From: Labilithrix sp.
Lineage (GTDB): Bacteria > Myxococcota > Polyangia > Polyangiales > Polyangiaceae
Direction of reading: 5' to 3'
Assembly: GCA_028287035.1 (NCBI GenBank)
Contig: JAQBQL010000241.1
Span: forward strand, 1-31,716
Length of the DNA stretch: 31,716 nt
Shown here piece after piece: positions 1 through 7,556 of this stretch. The first letter of the stretch is position 1. The number at the start of each line of letters is the position of its first letter. A model generated the notes under the pieces. The model did no database searches. It saw nothing but the letters and a program-made list of their open reading frames with translations, and had not been told where the DNA came from. The position numbers and the translations under genes are program-made.

Positions 1-1067
<1,067 letters not shown>

Positions 1068-1113
1068 GGCGGACCAGCCTATCAGGCCGGGAGGCTCGTT
1101 CGCGGGGAAGTGC

Positions 1114-1142
1114 TTGACAAGAAGCGCTGAATCTCAGATTGT
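1114..1142 (+). promoter_or_regulatory. Candidate promoter of tRNA-Phe
   Basis: TTGACA at 1114-1119 is a perfect -35 box. A weak -10-like GATTGT follows at 1137-1142 after a 17-bp spacer, which would start transcription about 10 bp before the tRNA. The -10 box is poor, so this rests mainly on the -35 and the position. It lies on the host side of the attachment site, so the tRNA would keep its own promoter after integration. Confidence 0.45.
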
Positions 1143-2555
1143 CCGCGCTGTTTCCGGCCGCCCACTTAGCTCAGTTGGTAGAGCAGGGGATTGAAAATCC
1201 CCGTGTCCCTGGTTCGATTCCGGGAGTGGGCACTGAAATTCAGCGGTAATCGTGGAGGAAGCGATCTCCACGATGGCCCCGAAACGGCCCGATTCGGCCA
1301 CGTCGCCGCCCATTAGCAGCCCACCGCCGCCCGCCGCGATCTGCGCCTCGATGACGGCTGCGAGCTCGGCAGCCGACGCCTTGCCGTAGATGCGCTCGGC
1401 CATCCGTCCGTCGGCGTGACCGAGCGAAGCGCCGATGCCCGACGGGTCCACGCCCGAGAGGCGAAGGTACTTCCCGTGCGTGCGTCGCAGATCGGTCAGG
1501 GTCACGTTCGGGATGCCCGCGCGTGCGCATGCCTCGGCGAGCGTCCGGCGAAACGAGCTCTGGTGCCGCGAGGGGAAGAGAAGCCGATCGCCGTCCGCGT
1601 GTGTCACGGCGTACTCGAGGAGCATCCTGAACGCGAGCAGCGGGAGCGGAACCGGCCGCAGCTTGCGGTACTTGTTCTTCGATCCGCGAACCATGCACCC
1701 GGAGAAGTCGTGAGCGACGTCGCGCCGCTCGGCGCGCCAGATCGCCGACGGCTCGGCGCCGGTCGCGATCGAGAACGCCACGATGGCGAACAGCTCCGCG
1801 CCGCGGACCTCCTCCTCGACCGCGTCACGGTACTTGTTGATCTTCCAGAGCGTGGCGGTCGAGATGCCCAAATCCTTGGCAAGCGCGACCCGGTTCGCGC
1901 CGGCGTCGAGGCGTACGCGGGCCGAGGCAACCTGCGCGTCCGTGAGACCGTGCTTCCGGTACGTCACCGGGCGCACCATCGCGCGGAACAGGGCCGCCAC
2001 CTCGATCGGCGCAAGCCAGCGCTCCCCCGGCTGGTACTCCGGCGAAAACCCTTTCGGGAACACGGCTTCGATGTCCCCGAGCCAGAGCCCGCGACGCTTG
2101 GCGAGGCGCATCGCCGAACGCCAGGTGATCAGCTCCTTGCTGATGGTGCTCTCCTCGACGCCGTCCTCGCGCCGCAGGATGACGTAGTCGTCGACGAGCG
2201 ACGCGACGACCTCGCGCAGGAAGACGTCGGCCGTCGGAGGGCGCCGCAACACCGCCGCGAGACCGTCGACCAGAACGCCGGCCTTCGCCTGGTAGAAGGC
2301 GACGGTCGCGTGACTACGCTTCCCTGCCTTGGCCATCGAGAGCCGGTCACGAATCAGGAGCTCGAGGGCCTCGCGGAGCGTGGCCGTTGCCGCCGCCGCA
2401 CTGGAGGGATCAAGGACGGCTCGCTCGAGCTGGGCTGCGCGGATCTCGGCAGCCTTCCGATCGGTGCATTGCGTGCTGACTTTTCGCGTGCCGCCCCCGA
2501 GCTTCGGGACCCACGCGAACCAGACGTTTCCACGCTTGAAGAGTCGAGCCGACAT
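1134..2555 (-). CDS. int: Tyrosine recombinase / phage integrase with an inserted HTH segment
   Basis: This 473-aa protein should catalyse attP x attB strand exchange at tRNA-Phe. The N-terminus (MSARLFKRGNVWFAWV) is the usual arm-type DNA-binding start. A core-binding region spans about 55-165 and the catalytic domain about 180-405, with K293/K295 in a VRGSKNK hairpin, R357 in TDLRRTH, H380 in LGH and the nucleophile Y390 in RIYGK. Two usual residues differ: the TGxR arginine is Glu (TGAEPSAI, E268) and the HxxR histidine is Thr354. Residues about 203-243 (LTDAQVASARVRL onward) look like a resolvase/Hin-type helix-turn-helix inserted in the catalytic domain. Residues 442-466 are antisense tRNA, and the stop lies in host DNA. 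The start at 2555 has GAGG just upstream and lies inside the 3' extension of the excisionase-like frame. Confidence 0.9.
   Translation of the reverse strand: MSARLFKRGNVWFAWVPKLGGGTRKVSTQCTDRKAAEIRAAQLERAVLDPSSAAAATATLREALELLIRDRLSMAKAGKRSHATVAFYQAKAGVLVDGLAAVLRRPPTADVFLREVVASLVDDYVILRREDGVEESTISKELITWRSAMRLAKRRGLWLGDIEAVFPKGFSPEYQPGERWLAPIEVAALFRAMVRPVTYRKHGLTDAQVASARVRLDAGANRVALAKDLGISTATLWKINKYRDAVEEEVRGAELFAIVAFSIATGAEPSAIWRAERRDVAHDFSGCMVRGSKNKYRKLRPVPLPLLAFRMLLEYAVTHADGDRLLFPSRHQSSFRRTLAEACARAGIPNVTLTDLRRTHGKYLRLSGVDPSGIGASLGHADGRMAERIYGKASAAELAAVIEAQIAAGGGGLLMGGDVAESGRFGAIVEIASSTITAEFQCPLPESNQGHGDFQSPALPTELSGRPETARTI
1160..1232 (+). tRNA. tRNA-Phe (anticodon GAA)
   Basis: The 73-nt cloverleaf is complete. 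The acceptor stem GCCCACT pairs with AGTGGGC, the D arm is GCTC/GAGC, the anticodon stem GGGGA/TCCCC carries loop TTGAAAA (anticodon GAA, Phe), and the T stem CCTGG/CCGGG carries loop TTCGATT. The discriminator is A and CCA is not encoded. It is the integration target: the prophage begins at or inside its 3' half. The integrase reading frame runs antisense through the whole gene. Confidence 0.97.
1160..1232. other. Probable attL (prophage left attachment site) within tRNA-Phe
   Basis: An integrase gene abuts the 3' end of an intact tRNA, with phage genes from there rightward. This is the classic arrangement in which the phage supplies a copy of the tRNA 3' end. The crossover core should lie between the anticodon arm and base 1232. 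Its exact limits cannot be set because attR lies outside the window. This is inference from layout and known integrase behaviour. Confidence 0.6.
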
Positions 2556-2746
2556 GATGCCTCTTGCTTCTGTTTCCGGATCCAGTTCTCAACGGCGATG
2601 CGCTCGACGCGCCAGTCGCTTCCGACCTTGAAGGCGTCGAGCTGCGGCAGCAGTCGGTACGCCGTCGCGCGCGAGACGCCGAGCTCGACCGCCACCTGCT
2701 CGGGCGTGAGCATGCGCGAGGCCGCGGGCGCTCGCGCGACGCTCAC
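2354..2746 (-). CDS. Excisionase-like small HTH DNA-binding protein
   Basis: The GTG at 2746 overlaps the exonuclease stop as GTGA, giving 130 aa. Residues about 12-58 (from MLTPEQVAVELGVSRATAY) form a MerR/excisionase-type helix-turn-helix, followed by WRVERIAVENWIRKQKQE, which is how many excisionases end. Its place immediately before the integrase supports a role as recombination directionality factor or operon regulator. The last 70 or so residues run for 202 bp inside the integrase gene in another frame and are Ser/Arg/Pro-rich. That tail may simply be an open frame in GC-rich DNA. An internal ATG at 2713 is an alternative start. Confidence 0.7.
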   Translation of the reverse strand: MSVARAPAASRMLTPEQVAVELGVSRATAYRLLPQLDAFKVGSDWRVERIAVENWIRKQKQEASCRLDSSSVETSGSRGSRSSGAAREKSARNAPIGRLPRSAQPSSSEPSLIPPVRRRQRPRSARPSSS

Positions 2747-3594
2747 TCGGCCGCCTCCTGGTCCTCGTCGGCGTCCTCGCGCTGCATGTACGCAGGAAGG
2801 TCGAACGCGACAGACGCCTGAGCGTACCCGGGCCACTGGTTCGTCTGCCGGAACACGCGCAGCGTCTCCAGCCAGAGGCTCACGTTCCGATCGGCGAAGT
2901 CGATCATGCGCTCCGTGAGCTCGAGATCGACGACCTCGTACGGCGCCTTCGTCTCGACGCCGAGCAGGAACAGACCCTCGGTCGTGTCGAGCCCGTGTGC
3001 GCGCGCGCCGCGGCGGTACCACGCCAGCTGCTGCGGGTAGAGCATCCTGAACGCCTGCCGCATCCACGTCTCAGGGTGCGTGCTCGTCGTCGTCTTCAGG
3101 TCACCGATGGCTCTCGCGGTGACGATGTCGACGCCGCTCGTCGAGCACATGATCCCGTCTTCCTCCCAGACGAGCGGGACCTCGAACCGCGCGCCGGCGA
3201 GGCGACCACGCGCGACCGGATCGGCGAGCACCGCCTCTGCGATGCGCTCCCCTTCTTCCCACTCGCTCGCCGTGAGGATCTCTGCGTCGCGGTTTGCGGC
3301 TTCGAAGTCCTTCCAGGCGTTGCCCTGTCGCTTGCCGTCGTAGCGAACGAGCCGCTTCGCCCCCGATCGCTGCTGGCCGAGGACCAGGAAGTGGACGAGC
3401 GTGCCGAGGAGCATCGCGCTCGTGGGCTTCGTCGGGTGGTTGCACGCGTGCAGGTACTGCTTGCCGCTCAGCGACAGCTTCTTGATCTGCGAAAAGTGGT
3501 GCGTGCCGTCGACGTCGCACGTCAGCAGCGGCCGCACGCTCGCGTCGTCAAAGGGGCTCTCGTCGAAGTCCGGCGCTTCGGGAAGCTCGCTCAT
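2743..3594 (-). CDS. RecE-like PD-(D/E)XK exonuclease
   Basis: The product is 283 aa, with its start at 3594 set by an ATGA overlap with the preceding gene. It shows the signature of phage exonuclease VIII-like nucleases: H68 in LGTLVHFLVL, the metal-binding GVDIV (D156) and GDLKTT (D165, K167), and the helix motif QQLAWY (Q189-Y193). The expected role is 5'-3' resection of double-stranded DNA ends for phage recombination, paired with an annealing protein. No RecT is recognisable next door; the conserved protein two genes upstream is the best candidate partner. It is coupled at both ends. Confidence 0.82.
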   Translation of the reverse strand: MSELPEAPDFDESPFDDASVRPLLTCDVDGTHHFSQIKKLSLSGKQYLHACNHPTKPTSAMLLGTLVHFLVLGQQRSGAKRLVRYDGKRQGNAWKDFEAANRDAEILTASEWEEGERIAEAVLADPVARGRLAGARFEVPLVWEEDGIMCSTSGVDIVTARAIGDLKTTTSTHPETWMRQAFRMLYPQQLAWYRRGARAHGLDTTEGLFLLGVETKAPYEVVDLELTERMIDFADRNVSLWLETLRVFRQTNQWPGYAQASVAFDLPAYMQREDADEDQEAAE

Positions 3595-4724
3595 AGCGCA
3601 CCCGCCGTCTTCTCGATCCACCCCGCGAACTTCACGAGCTGATCGTTCACCTTGCCCGCGGCGAGACGCCCGCGATCCGACGTCAGCGTCGGCGCGGGGA
3701 TCGCCCGCACGGCCGCCGCGTACGCGAGCAGCTTCTCGCGATCGGGCGCGAGGGCTGCCTCCTTTGCCGCCTCGGCGGCCTGCCAGGCCTCGGCCTTCGC
3801 GGCCTCCTCGCGCGCCGCGGCCTCGGCCTGGACGGCGGCGAGCTCGGCGGCCACGCGCTGCGCCTCCGCCTTCGCCGACTCCTCGCGCGCCGCGGCAGCA
3901 GCACGCTCGACAGCAAGGGCTGCGTCGGCCGCCTCGCGCTCGGCCTTCGCCGCGGCCGCCACCTCACGAGCCTTCGCCTCGGCCGCCTCGCGCTCGGCGG
4001 CGGCCCGCGCCTCGATCTCGGCCTTCTCCTTGGCCAGGCGCGCATTCTCCTCGAGCTGCATTCGCTCGCGCTCGACGCGCTCGGCCTCGAGCCTGACCGC
4101 CTCCAGGCGCTTCGCCTCGCGCGCGGCGGCCGCAAGCCTCTCTGCCTCGAGCTTCACCGCCTCGGCCACCTTCGCAGCCTCGAGACGGGCCTCGTGCGCC
4201 GCGCGCGCGCCGTCGAGCGTGATCGTCCACGTGGCCTCGTCCGTTGCGCCGAGGTTCGCGTAGATCGACGGGTCGGCGCCGTACGCGCGCAACGCCTCCT
4301 CGCGCGCCGCCTTCAGGGCCGCGCGGTCGGCCGCCTCGGCGCGTTCCGCAAACGTCTCCTGCTCGAGGAGGTGTGCCTCGATCGGCACGATGAGCGAGTC
4401 GAGGACGGCCTTGATCCCGTCGATGGCCTTGCCCCGGCGCGTGCTGTCCTCCTTGAGGCGCTTCCTGGCGTGCTCCGCCCTCACCCTGATGTCGCGGAGC
4501 GCGAGACGTGACTCTCGCGCCATCCTCATCTCGCGCTTCTGATCGATGCTCGTGACGCGGATGAGGCGCGCCGAGGCTGCCCACGTCTCGGCGCTCGCGA
4601 ACATCTCCTCGAACGCCGCGCGGATCGCGAGCGCGCTCTCCGGCTCGAGACCGGTCACGGCCAGGGCCATGCGGTCGGTGCTCACCATCTCGGTGGTCGT
4701 CGTCTCCCTCGTCGCTTGGCTCAT
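3591..4724 (-). CDS. Ala/Glu-rich coiled-coil phage protein, DUF1351-like
   Basis: A 377-aa protein starting at ATG 4724 (MSQATRETTTTE), four bases after the stop of the preceding gene; the frame continues upstream only into that gene. Residues about 15-130 resemble DUF1351-type phage proteins that sit beside recombination or single-strand-binding genes: a charged region (VTSIDQKREMRMARESRL) followed by helices. Residues about 175-340 are an almost uninterrupted Ala/Glu/Arg coiled coil. The last 35 residues (GRLAAGKVNDQLVKFAGWIE) look like a short folded end. A structural or scaffolding role in the recombination module is likely. The coiled coil makes distant similarity unreliable. Confidence 0.65.
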   Translation of the reverse strand: MSQATRETTTTEMVSTDRMALAVTGLEPESALAIRAAFEEMFASAETWAASARLIRVTSIDQKREMRMARESRLALRDIRVRAEHARKRLKEDSTRRGKAIDGIKAVLDSLIVPIEAHLLEQETFAERAEAADRAALKAAREEALRAYGADPSIYANLGATDEATWTITLDGARAAHEARLEAAKVAEAVKLEAERLAAAAREAKRLEAVRLEAERVERERMQLEENARLAKEKAEIEARAAAEREAAEAKAREVAAAAKAEREAADAALAVERAAAAAREESAKAEAQRVAAELAAVQAEAAAREEAAKAEAWQAAEAAKEAALAPDREKLLAYAAAVRAIPAPTLTSDRGRLAAGKVNDQLVKFAGWIEKTAGAL

Positions 4725-4728
4725 GATC

Positions 4729-5280
4729 TCAGTCCTCTCCGGGCTCGCGGCCCGATGCGTCGTCGTCGTTGCCGTTGATGCGCTCGTCGCGCGCGCGTTC
4801 GAGCCGCTCGACGTCCTCGGGCCGCGGCTCGGGGTGCGGCGCATCGGCCGGCCCCGCAGGCCGCATCGGCTTGATCCGGATCGCCGGCCCCTTCTCGCCC
4901 TTCGGGTACTTGGCCTTCGGGTCCACGTAGAGCTGGATCGTCATGCCGATCCAGCGCACCGGCACCGGGCTCCCCGAGAGGCTCTCGAGCGTCTTGCTGT
5001 TCGTGCTGTTCAGGCCGAGCTTCTGCTTGCGGCCCTCGAAGTGGAGGAACGTGATCTCCTCCCCGTTCGGCTTGTCCTGGCTCTTCACGAGCCCGATGCT
5101 CACGTCGGAGATCTTCAGGATGGGGCTCCAGTAGACATCGACGGCGTGGCCCGCCTTCTGCGACGCCGCATCACTCGCCTCTGCGTTGTGCAGGTGAGCG
5201 TGGCTCAGCTGATCGGGATTCGCCTTGTTCGTTCGCACGGCCTTCCAGTGCTTCGTCAGTCGCTTGTCGATCTCGGGCAT
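4729..5280 (-). CDS. Conserved phage protein of early recombination operons
   Basis: The product is 183 aa from ATG 5280. A strong SD (AAAGGAG) lies 7 nt before this ATG and only 4 nt before the alternative GTG at 5283, so the ATG is preferred. The core (EEITFLHFEGRKQKLGLN, then TNSKTLESL, then RWIGMTIQLYVDP and IRIKP) matches a very common small phage family of the type HFE...LNKTNAKTI...W.GK.I.LY...RI.P. That family is usually found with nucleases and single-strand annealing or binding genes. Its function is unproven; a single-strand DNA-binding role is a reasonable guess from context. The C-terminal 50 residues are Pro/Asp/Glu-rich and probably disordered. Confidence 0.72.
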   Translation of the reverse strand: MPEIDKRLTKHWKAVRTNKANPDQLSHAHLHNAEASDAASQKAGHAVDVYWSPILKISDVSIGLVKSQDKPNGEEITFLHFEGRKQKLGLNSTNSKTLESLSGSPVPVRWIGMTIQLYVDPKAKYPKGEKGPAIRIKPMRPAGPADAPHPEPRPEDVERLERARDERINGNDDDASGREPGED

Positions 5281-5298
5281 CACGTCTCTCCTTTGAAA

Positions 5299-5553
5299 TC
5301 AGCTTCGTTGACCCGCGGCGCACCGGTGCGGCGCACCTGGCATGCACGCCTCGTCGTGGAGTCGTCCGGCCGCCTCATCGACGATGGCTCCGCAGCCGCC
5401 GCAGTAGCCGGCGGTCGGCGCGCGGAGCTCCCACGCGGCAGCCTCCGCCGCGAGGTCACGCTCGCGGTCGCGACCGGGGCTCGCCGGCGACGGACGACGC
5501 TGTCCACGGCGTCGAGCAGCTGCGTAGTTGGCGGCCTGCCGGACCTTGCTCAC
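5299..5553 (-). CDS. Small Cys-rich protein, possible zinc-binding
   Basis: An 84-aa protein whose GTG at 5553 overlaps the preceding stop as GTGA. The first half is basic (AAARRRGQRRPSP). The second half holds a possible metal site: YCGGCGAIVDEAAGRLHDEAC followed by PHRC, giving CxxC, H and C ligands. I do not recognise the family. Coupling to the genes on either side and the start overlap support it as a real gene. Confidence 0.6.
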   Translation of the reverse strand: MSKVRQAANYAAARRRGQRRPSPASPGRDRERDLAAEAAAWELRAPTAGYCGGCGAIVDEAAGRLHDEACMPGAPHRCAAGQRS

Positions 5554-5762
5554 GCGGCGCGCTCGATCGCGAGCGTCGAGCCGCACTGGCAGTTCCGCAG
5601 CTCGAGCTCGCCGCCCTCTCCGTCTTCCTGCAGCCCGACGAGGCGGAGCCCCTGCCACTCGTCACGGTCGTGAGAGCGCCCGCAGCCGCAGACGCGCACC
5701 GGGGGCGGTGTGGGAAGCGTGTCCGGGCGCATCGTCGGGGCGCACTGCTCGTCGAGGGTCAT
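5550..5762 (-). CDS. Small zinc-ribbon-like protein, first gene of the leftward operon
   Basis: A 70-aa protein starting at ATG 5762. Two Cys pairs (VCGCGRSHDR and RNCQCGSTLA) about 33 residues apart suggest a zinc ribbon. The pattern CGCGR...EW...L.LVG.Q..G....ELRNC.CGSTLA resembles small proteins I associate with high-GC bacterial genomes. The function is unknown. There is no SD. The ATG lies 6 nt after a candidate -10 box, so the message is probably leaderless. It heads the recombination/integration operon. Confidence 0.68.
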   Translation of the reverse strand: MTLDEQCAPTMRPDTLPTPPPVRVCGCGRSHDRDEWQGLRLVGLQEDGEGGELELRNCQCGSTLAIERAA

Positions 5763-5768
5763 GACCTA

Positions 5769-5797
5769 TGCATAGCTATGCCTATCGGATCGAGCAA
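5769..5797 (-). promoter_or_regulatory. Leftward early promoter, predicted leaderless
   Basis: Read on the minus strand: -35 TTGCTC (5797-5792), a 17-bp spacer, -10 TATGCA (5774-5769), then 6 nt to the ATG at 5762. Transcription would start at or next to the A of the start codon. The architecture copies the rightward promoter at 7121-7149 base for base in spacing. The -10 overlaps the operator CATAGCTATG, so repressor binding should block it. Confidence 0.6.
5771..5782. promoter_or_regulatory. Operator copy 1 (CATAGCTATGCC)
   Basis: CATAGCTATG is a perfect 10-bp palindrome. The same 12-mer occurs at 7138-7149, and a one-mismatch inverted copy lies at 7091-7102. Such a sequence is unlikely by chance in this GC-rich DNA. 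It overlaps the -10 of the leftward promoter. The most likely binder is the XRE repressor or the Cro-like protein. Confidence 0.68.
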
Positions 5798-5828
5798 GCG
5801 AAAAAGAATAGTCGTGCCTATGACCTCG

Positions 5829-6452
5829 TCACGCTGTTGCGTCGTCGTCGGCGTCGATCAGCACGCGCCGAGGATCGTCCGTGAGCCTCGACGTGCGCAC
5901 CCCGGGCGCGCCTGCGCGGGCCCAGCGGCGGACGGTCGGCTCATCCGGCCACGTCCACGTCTCGGGCCCTCTCACGCGCACGAGCCGCGGAGAGACGACA
6001 GCGAGCGGAGTGCCGAACGCCTCACCCAGCCGAAGCGCCGCCCCCGTCTGCGTCATCGAGAAGGCGGCGGCGAGCGCCGGGATGTCTGCGCCGAGGGCGC
6101 GTCGCGCGGACACGAAGGCGCGACGTGGTGCGATCAACGCGGCGCCTAGGTAGTCGGCGGCCGCTTCTTCGTCATCGCCAGCATAGCCGGCGCGTCTGAG
6201 CAGCCAGTGCCCGAGCTCGTGACCGACCGCAAAGACCGCGTAGAGTGGCGGCAGCGATCGAGCCAGGACGATTCGCCACTCCTTGTTCACGCGGTACAGC
6301 GCCGCTGGCCCGTGCACGGGCCGGTCTCCGCGGTGAATCGCGTTCTCGCCGAGGAGGGCGCGAGCGAGCTGCGTCACGTGCGGCTTGTCGGCGTCGAGTC
6401 CCGCGTCGCGGTACGCCCTCTCTGCGATCCCCTCCAGGTCGTCGAGCTCCAC
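5829..6452 (-). CDS. ImmA/IrrE-family metalloprotease
   Basis: The product is 207 aa if it starts at GTG 6452 (ELDDLEGIAERAYRDAGL). The frame is open further up, to an ATG at 6557 inside the repressor gene, so the start is uncertain. The zinc protease motif VGHELGHWLL (HExxH at about 78-82) is followed by DDEEAAADYLGAALIAP, which supplies the third ligand, as in ImmA/IrrE proteins. In ICEBs1 and related phages ImmA cleaves the XRE repressor ImmR and so induces the element without LexA-type self-cleavage. Here it lies directly downstream of the repressor on the same strand, which fits that role. Confidence 0.86.
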   Translation of the reverse strand: MELDDLEGIAERAYRDAGLDADKPHVTQLARALLGENAIHRGDRPVHGPAALYRVNKEWRIVLARSLPPLYAVFAVGHELGHWLLRRAGYAGDDEEAAADYLGAALIAPRRAFVSARRALGADIPALAAAFSMTQTGAALRLGEAFGTPLAVVSPRLVRVRGPETWTWPDEPTVRRWARAGAPGVRTSRLTDDPRRVLIDADDDATA

Positions 6453-6510
6453 ACGACGATGGACACTCCATCGCGCACGCGCGGCAAGTGGCGGCCTCCC
6501 GCACCCGCGC

Positions 6511-7068
6511 CTAACGGCGCTTCGTCGACGCTTTCTTGGTCGAGCCTGCTCCACCACTCAGCTCGTCGAGCGCCGAGCCGCCCGCCGCCACCGGCGTGGT
6601 GAAGAGTCGGCGCGTGCTCCGGACGAACGCGTCGGAGTAGCGAAGGAGCTCCTCGGCGTCCGCCTCGGAAAGGTCGCTCATGCCCTGGAGGCCTCGTGCG
6701 TCGAGCGCGTGCTCGAGGGCTTCGTCGCTGTAGCCGCGCGCCTTCGCGACGCGCGCGATGGTCTCGTTGATTCGATCGAGCACCACCCTCGGCTGCGCAG
6801 GCGACGCGGTCACCAGATCCATGTGCTCGTCGGCTCCGGCGCTCTCCGCACCCAGGAGGTCGGCGACGTCGACACCGACGAGCGCGGCAAACTTCCGCGC
6901 GGTCGCGAAGGCGGCGCCACCCTTCCTGTTGAGGAAGTCCGAGAGCGACGGCTGCTTGCGGCCGAGCCGTCGGGCCAGCTCGGTGACGTTCACGTCTTCC
7001 TTCACCTGGTACGCCTTCATTGCGCGACGCAGCCGCTCGTTTTGCGCCGGCGAGAGGTCGGAAGACAT
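6511..7068 (-). CDS. XRE-family phage repressor (CI/ImmR-like)
   Basis: A 185-aa protein from ATG 7068. The N-terminal HTH covers about residues 10-65: VNVTELARRLGRKQPSLSDFLNRKGG is the recognition part. The C-terminal region (LDRINETIARVAKARGYSDEALEHAL onward) is helical. It lacks the Ser/Lys peptidase of LexA/CI repressors, so induction by RecA-stimulated self-cleavage is not expected. It is transcribed toward the ImmA-like protease and divergently from the Cro-like gene. An alternative in-frame ATG at 7095 (MPFLAKTRG) lies 7 nt after a TATAGT box and would also make a leaderless start. That region carries operator copy 2, suggesting autoregulation. Confidence 0.84.
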   Translation of the reverse strand: MSSDLSPAQNERLRRAMKAYQVKEDVNVTELARRLGRKQPSLSDFLNRKGGAAFATARKFAALVGVDVADLLGAESAGADEHMDLVTASPAQPRVVLDRINETIARVAKARGYSDEALEHALDARGLQGMSDLSEADAEELLRYSDAFVRSTRRLFTTPVAAGGSALDELSGGAGSTKKASTKRR

Positions 7069-7090
7069 GCCCCTCGTCTTAGCAAGGAAG

Positions 7091-7102
7091 GGCATAGCTA
7101 AG
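7091..7102. promoter_or_regulatory. Operator copy 2 (GGCATAGCTAAG)
   Basis: The inverse complement reads CTTAGCTATGCC, one base different from copies 1 and 3. It lies 23 bp upstream of the repressor ATG at 7068 and covers the alternative ATG at 7095. A TATAGT box for the minus strand lies immediately beside it (7103-7108). Likely used for autoregulation. Confidence 0.62.
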
Positions 7103-7120
7103 ACTATAGACCGAATCGGC

Positions 7121-7149
7121 TTGCGTGCTGCAGTAGTCATAGCTATGCC
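7121..7149 (+). promoter_or_regulatory. Rightward early promoter, predicted leaderless
   Basis: -35 TTGCGT (7121-7126), a 17-bp spacer, -10 TATGCC (7144-7149), then 6 nt to the ATG at 7156. The predicted start of transcription coincides with the start codon, and there is no SD. Spacing is identical to the leftward promoter at 5769-5797, and the same operator overlaps both -10 boxes. Confidence 0.62.
7138..7149. promoter_or_regulatory. Operator copy 3 (CATAGCTATGCC)
   Basis: This copy is identical over 12 bases to copy 1. It covers the -10 of the rightward promoter in front of the Cro-like gene. Copies 2 and 3 are 36-47 bp apart depending on which ends are measured, close enough for cooperative binding across the divergent control region. 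Confidence 0.68.
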
Positions 7150-7155
7150 TTTGCC

Positions 7156-7416
7156 ATGGTGGTCACCCGTGCTGGGGAGGCGCTGCGCGCTGCTCTCGAT
7201 CCGACGACGCAGACAGCTTGGAGCCAGTCCGCGCTCGCGCGCGCGCTCGGCGTCAAGCAGCCCTCGGTCTCCGAGTGGGTGCGGATGCGCGCTCGTCCCG
7301 AGTCCCATCTGCGGAAGGCCATCGAGCGCCTGCTCGGCATCCCCGAGGTCGACTGGATGACGGACGACGAGCGTCGCATCGCTGAGACGGGCCCCGAGCT
7401 CGCCACCGGTACCTGA
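7156..7416 (+). CDS. Cro-like XRE-family regulator
   Basis: An 86-aa protein with a compact HTH at about residues 22-45 (WSQSALARALGVKQPSVSEWV), followed by an arginine-rich helix and a short acidic tail. It is divergent from the repressor, with operators between them, which is the usual cI/cro switch layout. The ATG is 6 nt after the -10 of its promoter, so translation probably starts on a leaderless message. It would compete for the CATAGCTATG operators and favour lytic growth. Confidence 0.82.
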   Translation: MVVTRAGEALRAALDPTTQTAWSQSALARALGVKQPSVSEWVRMRARPESHLRKAIERLLGIPEVDWMTDDERRIAETGPELATGT

Positions 7417-7511
7417 CTCGAGGATCCGCACGCCAAGACAGACGGCGACGCGCTCGCGCTTCTTCAGCGCGGCGCAACGATAGCGGTCACATACGTGCAC
7501 TATACACGCAC

Positions 7512-7556
7512 ATGAACGGGGCAACCATGACGAGCAAATTGCGGGGTGATTCGTGA
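7512..7556 (+). CDS. Possible 14-aa leader peptide
   Basis: ATG 7512 (or the in-frame ATG 7527, preceded by GGGG) gives MNGATMTSKLRGDS and stops at a TGA that overlaps the next start as GTGA. Every following gene in this operon uses the same four-base coupling, so a short translated leader is possible. It is too short to judge by composition. A TATACA box at 7501-7506 has no matching -35. I see nothing else in 7417-7552. Confidence 0.25.
   Translation: MNGATMTSKLRGDS

Noticed and set aside
1416..2918. 500-codon rightward open frame over the integrase
   Set aside because: Shadow of integrase and excisionase frames in GC-rich DNA; Arg-rich with no recognisable domain.
7478..7506. Promoter with TATACA before the rightward early operon
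   Set aside because: No -35 at any usual spacing; the Cro promoter upstream can serve the operon.
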